Below, in pieces: positions 60,039 to 64,000 of a stretch of 64,000 nt of DNA (position 1 is its first letter; each line of letters opens with the position of its first letter). A program made the position numbers and the translations under genes. The stretch spans positions 372,001 through 436,000 of the forward strand of contig NZ_FOIU01000003.1 in NCBI RefSeq assembly GCF_900111495.1. Direction: 5' to 3'. The DNA comes from Chryseobacterium wanjuense (GTDB lineage Bacteria; Bacteroidota; Bacteroidia; Flavobacteriales; Weeksellaceae). The notes under the pieces were generated by a model. The model saw only the letters and a program-made list of their open reading frames with translations, was not told the DNA's origin and did not search any database.

Positions 60039-60064
60039 TGCCCCTCTCCTTGGGGTATCTTTTA
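60039..60064 (+). terminator. Hairpin after peptide copy 2
   Basis: ATGCCCC / GGGGTAT stem with one G-T-type pair and a 7-base loop, followed by CTTTT; weaker than the hairpin after copy 1. Confidence 0.55.
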
Positions 60065-60084
60065 ACTAAAAAAAAGAAAGCTTT

Positions 60085-60600
60085 ATGAAAAATACGTTTT
60101 TCGAATATGCAATTCTCGGCCTGATTATCCTTAAAGTAATCGTTACAGGAATTCTGACTACAACGGAGTCTTTCTGCAGCTTTTACAAATATGAAAATCC
60201 TTTTGAAAACAAGGAAAATCAGTATGATAAAACTTTTGCAGCCTACACGGGATTTGATACGGGATATGGTTTTTTCGCGCCCAATGTAGCCAGCAATTTC
60301 ATCATCATTTCTGAAGAATTGAAAACCGGAAACACCTATTTATCAACAGATTTATTGAGTACTAATGAAGGGAAGCTGAGATTCTGCAATCTTAATGATG
60401 TTTATATGAAAAATATAACCCCTGAAAATAAAAACGATACCGACCTGAAAATAAATCATATTCTGCTAAAGCAGGTAAATAAAGCATTTGAAGCCAAATA
60501 CGGTAAGCAGTTTCAATCTACAGCATATCTATATGATCATAATTTTTTAAGTGATCCTGCGAAAAAATCCAAACTTATAAAAATAGACAACGTACAATGA
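60085..60600 (+). CDS. Signal-anchored protein, partner of HTTM-like protein
   Basis: A 171-residue protein with one N-terminal helix (about 7-27) and an extracytoplasmic domain with FDTGYGFFAPNVASNF and two cysteines. Its build (anchor plus small outer domain, directly before an HTTM-like gene) is like that of the 143-residue protein at 40236. Stop and next start overlap by four bases (ATGA). It may hold a substrate next to the membrane enzyme; that is inference. Confidence 0.65.
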   Translation: MKNTFFEYAILGLIILKVIVTGILTTTESFCSFYKYENPFENKENQYDKTFAAYTGFDTGYGFFAPNVASNFIIISEELKTGNTYLSTDLLSTNEGKLRFCNLNDVYMKNITPENKNDTDLKINHILLKQVNKAFEAKYGKQFQSTAYLYDHNFLSDPAKKSKLIKIDNVQ

Positions 60601-61520
60601 AAAAATCTTTATCTTCATACTTCAATAAGACATTTACTCCGAGCTTTATTGTTTTCCTGAGAATAAGTGTAGGATTTGTATTGCTTGTTCATTTTATTTC
60701 CATCTGGAAAGATTTTGAACTTTTATACAGCAATCAGAGCATTATTCCTGTTGAAATTCATGGGGCAGTTTACGAGTATAATATTATTCCGTATAGTCAG
60801 ATAGAGAATTTTTTATCCGCTTATTTTCAAAACCCAAATCTCACATTTAAATATATATACATTACGTTGTGTATCTTTATCATAACAGGTTTTTTCAGCA
60901 GAATTTCTGCCATCATTTTACTGGTACTGCAAGTATCGCTGGTAAAAAGCGCAACACTTTTCATGTATGGTGTAGACTTTTTTGCAAGTATGTCTCTGTT
61001 TTACATTATTCTTTTTCCTACCAACCGTTATTTTTCTCTTCAGAAAAGATTTTTTCCAAAAACCATTACTAATTTTCCGATACAATCTTTGAATATCTGT
61101 AAAAGAATTTTACAACTTCATCTGTGTGTCGCTTACTTTTTCTCAGGGCTTGATAAAGTAATAGGTTTCAACTGGTGGAGCGGAGAAGCTATGTGGAAAT
61201 CACTAAACCTGCCAAATTTTACGCGGTTTATCAATCTCCCTTCTATTTTTGATGAAAAATACAGTTTGCTATATCTCATCGGCGGTTGGGTAATCATCTG
61301 TATTGAAATATTTTATCCTATATTTATCAATATAAATAAAACAAGAAAACTTTGGCTTACACTCACCATACTTATGCATATCGGTATTATTGTAAGCTTC
61401 AATTTATTCTTCTTTTCATCCATCATGATTATTTGGAATTTAACATCTTATTACTTTAATTATTATGAAAAAGATAAAATTTTCACAGAGAGTTCTTCTG
61501 CTGCTAATGTTTACAATTAG
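60597..61520 (+). CDS. HTTM-domain membrane protein
   Basis: A 307-residue membrane protein with seven or eight helices. Features of the HTTM family: an early LRISVGFVLLVHFISIWKD helix, the extracytoplasmic YSNQSIIPVEI, and the core CVAYFFSGLDKVIGFNWWSG. The family includes the vitamin K-dependent gamma-glutamyl carboxylase and bacterial relatives of unknown function. It is preceded by a small anchored partner and by exported peptides that might be its substrates. Its last 56 bases also encode the start of the GLPGLI gene. Confidence 0.72.
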   Translation: MKKSLSSYFNKTFTPSFIVFLRISVGFVLLVHFISIWKDFELLYSNQSIIPVEIHGAVYEYNIIPYSQIENFLSAYFQNPNLTFKYIYITLCIFIITGFFSRISAIILLVLQVSLVKSATLFMYGVDFFASMSLFYIILFPTNRYFSLQKRFFPKTITNFPIQSLNICKRILQLHLCVAYFFSGLDKVIGFNWWSGEAMWKSLNLPNFTRFINLPSIFDEKYSLLYLIGGWVIICIEIFYPIFININKTRKLWLTLTILMHIGIIVSFNLFFFSSIMIIWNLTSYYFNYYEKDKIFTESSSAANVYN

Positions 61521-62331
61521 TAATATATTTTTTGCTCAATCTTCTTACAAAGCTTTCTATGAAATGAAATGGAGAAATAAAAAAGACACTGTAAAAAATC
61601 ATGAATTATGCACCCTTATCATCAACGAAAAAGGCAGCTCTTATTTTCAGTCTTATGAAAATTTCAGGAGAGACTCTGCCCATACAAAAACCGTTAATGA
61701 ATATTTTGCCAATAAAGCGGGAGGCCTGAGACTGCGAGACGATACCAGCAATGCAAAATTTCGGTCACTTATTATTAAAAATGTATCACAAAACAGCATG
61801 GTTGTAGAAGAACGCTTCTTTACGAGTATTTTTTCTACACATTATAATACCACCAAACAAAATTGGAAGCTCATCAACAAAACTGATAAAATCCTGGGAC
61901 ATGCTGTAAGCATGGCTACAACAGATTTCGGAGGAAGAAAATGGATCGCGTGGTACACCACAGAAATCCCGATTAACGACGGGCCTTATAAATTTTACGG
62001 GCTACCCGGACTTATTCTAAAAATATCCGATGCCGGAAACGAATACAGTTTTGAAATAAAAGGCATCATAAAAGAAAAGAACGATCTGGAACAAAGAAAC
62101 TTCACCTATGATGCACCGGTAAATATCACACCGAAACAATGGGATGCTTTCTGGAAGAAATATACAAAACAGCCTTCCGTGATTTTTGAAAACCTGAATA
62201 CAGATCAGACAACTTATGTTATCAACGGACAGGATGTGAATTCCAAAGAAGTAAAAGATGCTTACAACCGTAAGGAATTAGAATTTTTAAAAATCTTTGA
62301 AAACCCAATAGAGCTTGCTCCAACTTATTAA
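61465..62331 (+). CDS. GLPGLI family protein
   Basis: A 288-residue exported protein of the Flavobacteriia GLPGLI family, named for its motif, here FYGLPGLILKISD near residue 180. The signal peptide (1-25; IFFAQ) is encoded inside the end of the HTTM gene, since the ATG at 61465 is 56 bases before that stop. A later ATG would lose the basic part of the signal. Family function is unknown. Last gene of the operon; two hairpins follow. Confidence 0.88.
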   Translation: MKKIKFSQRVLLLLMFTISNIFFAQSSYKAFYEMKWRNKKDTVKNHELCTLIINEKGSSYFQSYENFRRDSAHTKTVNEYFANKAGGLRLRDDTSNAKFRSLIIKNVSQNSMVVEERFFTSIFSTHYNTTKQNWKLINKTDKILGHAVSMATTDFGGRKWIAWYTTEIPINDGPYKFYGLPGLILKISDAGNEYSFEIKGIIKEKNDLEQRNFTYDAPVNITPKQWDAFWKKYTKQPSVIFENLNTDQTTYVINGQDVNSKEVKDAYNRKELEFLKIFENPIELAPTY

Positions 62332-62394
62332 ATTTAAACTAATACCATTCACAATAGATAATTTAGTTGCTATCATTTCCTGCAAGTAAATTGC

Positions 62395-62421
62395 AAAGGT
62401 TCAGTAAAATGAACCTTTTTA
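62395..62421 (+). terminator. Terminator of the peptide/HTTM/GLPGLI operon
   Basis: AAAGGTTCA / TGAACCTTT stem with a 6-base loop, followed by TT. Confidence 0.7.
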
Positions 62422-62450
62422 TGAATTAATTCTCAGTTATTATAATCGAA

Positions 62451-62485
62451 AAGAGACTGACCCTTTTGGGCAGCCTCTTTTCTTT
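62451..62485 (-). terminator. Terminator of the efflux operon
   Basis: AAGAG-A-CTG-A-CCC pairs with GGG-CAG-C-CTCTT around a TTTT loop; T/A-rich on both sides. It lies 22 bases after the TolC-type gene stop on the - strand. Confidence 0.6.
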
Positions 62486-62507
62486 TTAAAACATTAAGGA
62501 TTTATAT

Positions 62508-63950
62508 TTACTTCCAGCCTCCTCCAAGGCTTTTATAAATATCCACAACTGTACTCAGCTGTTTTTGTTTCGCCTCAACCAGTTCCATTTTTGCATCCAG
62601 CGCATCTCTCTGGTTCAGAAGAACTTCAAGATAATCTGCCCTGGAGTTTCGGAATAGCTGATTCGCAATATCTATCGACTGTTCTAGAGCTTTTGTTTCT
62701 TCAGATTTCAGCTTGTAATACTGATCTATGTTTTTCACTTTAGACATCAGATTCGCCACATCCAAATAGGCATTCAGAATCGTTTTATCATATTCATACA
62801 AAGCCTGGATCTGTCTTGCATCCGCAGTCTGGAAATTCGCTTTAATTGCACTTTTGTTAATCAGCGGACCTGCCAATTCACCCACCAGACTGGAAGCAAT
62901 AGACTCCGGCATTTTTACCAGATAAGAAGGCTTGAATGCTTCTAATCCTAACGTTGCAGAGATTTCCAATGAAGGATAAAACTCCTTTCTTGCAGCTTCT
63001 ACGTCTAATTTTGATGATTTTAATTCCAATTCAGCCTGCTTGATATCAGGGCGATTCGCCAACAATTGTGATGGGATTCCCGTATACACCGTCTGAGGAA
63101 TCGTTGTCATAAAATCTTCTTTCGTTCTTATGATTGTCTGTGGATAGCGACCACAAAGTGCATTGATTTCATTTTCTTTTTCGGTAATTTCCTGACGGAT
63201 GGTATATTCTGTAGCTTTAGACTTTGCTAATTCTGCTTCAAACTTTTTCACTGCCAATTCAGTAGCCGCCGCTGCTTCTTTCTGAATTTTCGAAATTTCC
63301 AAAGCCTTCTGCTGAAGCTTAATATATTGTTGAATAATATCCAACTGGTTATCCAAAGCCAGCAATTCGTAATAATTATCCGCAACTTCCTCGATTAAGT
63401 TGGAAAGAACGAAATTCTTCCCTTCCACCGTTGAAAGATAATGGGCCACTGCAGATTCTTTTTCTGTTCTTAATTTTTTCCAGATGTCGACTTCCCAGTT
63501 GGCCATCAAGCCGCCTTCAAAATTCCCAAGGATATCTGGAACTTCTTTTCCAGGTTCGATTTCCGTGCTTGCATCACCCGCTCCTTCACTGGTGTAACGT
63601 CCGGCTTTTTTCACTCCGGCTCCGATTCCTGCGGAAACAGTGGGAGTTAATCTTCCTTTTTTCGCTAAAACTCCACTTTTTGCAATTTCAATTTCCTGCA
63701 AAGTGATCATCAGTTCCTGATTGTTTTTTAACGCTGTTTCAATTAAAGCAACCAGATTCGGATCTGTGAAAAATTGTCTCCACGGAGTCGTTCCGGTGTC
63801 GTTGTTGGCATCTCCCTGCTCTTCCTGGTTAAAGTTTTGAGGAATATTCTCTTTTACCTCATCTTTTACCACGGTCGCCATCGGCGCCTTACAACTTGCT
63901 AAAACAAGCGATAAGGCAATGGCTGCTATATATTTATTATAAATCTTCAT
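62508..63950 (-). CDS. TolC-type outer membrane factor of an RND efflux system
   Basis: A 480-residue NodT-family outer-membrane lipoprotein (lipobox VLASC, Cys20). Two OEP repeats form the 12-strand barrel and alpha-helical tunnel as a trimer; LLANRPDIKQAELELKSSKL is the usual repeat-2 opening. It exports drugs, metals or metabolites with an inner-membrane pump. A second ATG lies three codons upstream (63959); I chose MKIYNKY because it gives the more usual signal. The start overlaps the end of the upstream gene, so translation is coupled. Confidence 0.9.
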   Translation of the reverse strand: MKIYNKYIAAIALSLVLASCKAPMATVVKDEVKENIPQNFNQEEQGDANNDTGTTPWRQFFTDPNLVALIETALKNNQELMITLQEIEIAKSGVLAKKGRLTPTVSAGIGAGVKKAGRYTSEGAGDASTEIEPGKEVPDILGNFEGGLMANWEVDIWKKLRTEKESAVAHYLSTVEGKNFVLSNLIEEVADNYYELLALDNQLDIIQQYIKLQQKALEISKIQKEAAAATELAVKKFEAELAKSKATEYTIRQEITEKENEINALCGRYPQTIIRTKEDFMTTIPQTVYTGIPSQLLANRPDIKQAELELKSSKLDVEAARKEFYPSLEISATLGLEAFKPSYLVKMPESIASSLVGELAGPLINKSAIKANFQTADARQIQALYEYDKTILNAYLDVANLMSKVKNIDQYYKLKSEETKALEQSIDIANQLFRNSRADYLEVLLNQRDALDAKMELVEAKQKQLSTVVDIYKSLGGGWK

Positions 63951-64000
63951 GTTTGTCATCGTGTTGATACGGTTCTGTTTGTTCTGTTAAAGGATTTTCT
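63937..64000 (-). CDS. C-terminal end of upstream gene, probably the RND pump
   Basis: The last 20 codons of a leftward gene that enters from the right edge (ENPLTEQ...HEDL, stop at 63937). It overlaps the TolC-type start. A hydrophilic C-terminal tail in this position is typical of an HAE1-type RND permease, but the fragment is too short to prove it. Confidence 0.5.
   Translation of the reverse strand, partial: ENPLTEQTEPYQHDDKHEDL

Larger units (their letters stand above)
59361..60060 (+). repeat. Tandem gene duplication, 358-bp unit
   Basis: The leader AACAAAAATTAATTATC, the peptide ORF and the following ATGCCCC hairpin are all duplicated with a period of 358 bases. High identity at synonymous sites in the signal-peptide part points to a fairly recent event. 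Confidence 0.85.

Overview
The window is AT-rich DNA from a flavobacterium of the Chryseobacterium/Elizabethkingia type (Weeksellaceae, Bacteroidota). The evidence is promoters of the Bacteroidota form TTG-N19..23-TAnnTTTG (for example before asnB, the tRNA-Ser and the Rhs operon), GLPGLI-family proteins, a type IX secretion (T9SS) sorting tail, a DUF5916 protein, a PNGase F-like enzyme and a GOB-like class B3 metallo-beta-lactamase. Several annotated-looking TTG starts lie inside the TAnnTTTG box itself, so starts were moved to the downstream ATG.

Layout. 0-8.6 kb: a DUF5916 outer-membrane-like protein; a leftward histidine kinase/LuxR-type response regulator operon followed by two tandem promoter-peptide cassettes with operator-like dyads; pheS; a YceI lipoprotein with a 39-residue membrane peptide; an orphan ABC ATPase. 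8.9-17.5 kb: PhnA-like zinc-ribbon protein, RsmB-like rRNA methyltransferase, PNGase F-like glycosidase, AsnB, a secreted unknown and an MFS exporter. 17.9-23.3 kb: a rightward run of pirins, YjdJ-like acetyltransferases, the GOB-like beta-lactamase, an FMN reductase, a TMEM175-like channel, YjdI and OsmC. 23.5-31.4 kb: a sodium:solute symporter, a split transketolase with a secreted protein gene between its halves, then an AT-rich accessory patch (broken acetyltransferase, membrane LuxR regulator, cysteine-containing secreted protein, TlpA-like thioredoxin). 31.4-42.7 kb: mostly core genes (Lrp/AsnC, TamB, TsaD, RsmE, TrmH-like, asparaginase, tRNA-Ser) with a small HTTM-like membrane pair. 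42.8-47.4 kb: OafA-type acyltransferase, an unknown cytosolic protein and an M20 peptidase.

47.4-56.7 kb is a leftward polymorphic-toxin locus: coiled-coil fibre-like protein, small YD-repeat/T9SS-tail protein, a 2235-residue SpvB/Rhs protein whose variable tip looks like a GHSRGG lipase, an overlapping lipoprotein that is the obvious immunity candidate, then decayed small membrane-protein genes. 57.0-62.3 kb is a divergent unit: a TPR-transmembrane-AraC regulator faces an operon of a tiny lipoprotein, two tandemly duplicated cysteine-containing exported peptides, a membrane-anchored protein, an HTTM-like membrane protein and a GLPGLI protein; two contiguous 22-bp direct repeats lie between them. 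The window ends in an RND efflux operon (TolC-type outer membrane factor and the tail of the upstream gene).

Intergenic spaces carry several dispersed repeat families: GTCAT...ATCT dyads, GCAAAGACGCAAAG inverted pairs, AACGGGC/GCCCGTT hairpins and degenerate AAACCCG/AACTCAG text-like tracts. The best candidates for undescribed biology are the tandem peptide cassettes beside the two-component system, the AraC/duplicated-peptide/HTTM/GLPGLI operon and the Rhs-lipase locus. All functional statements are from reading the sequence and family knowledge; no searches were run.
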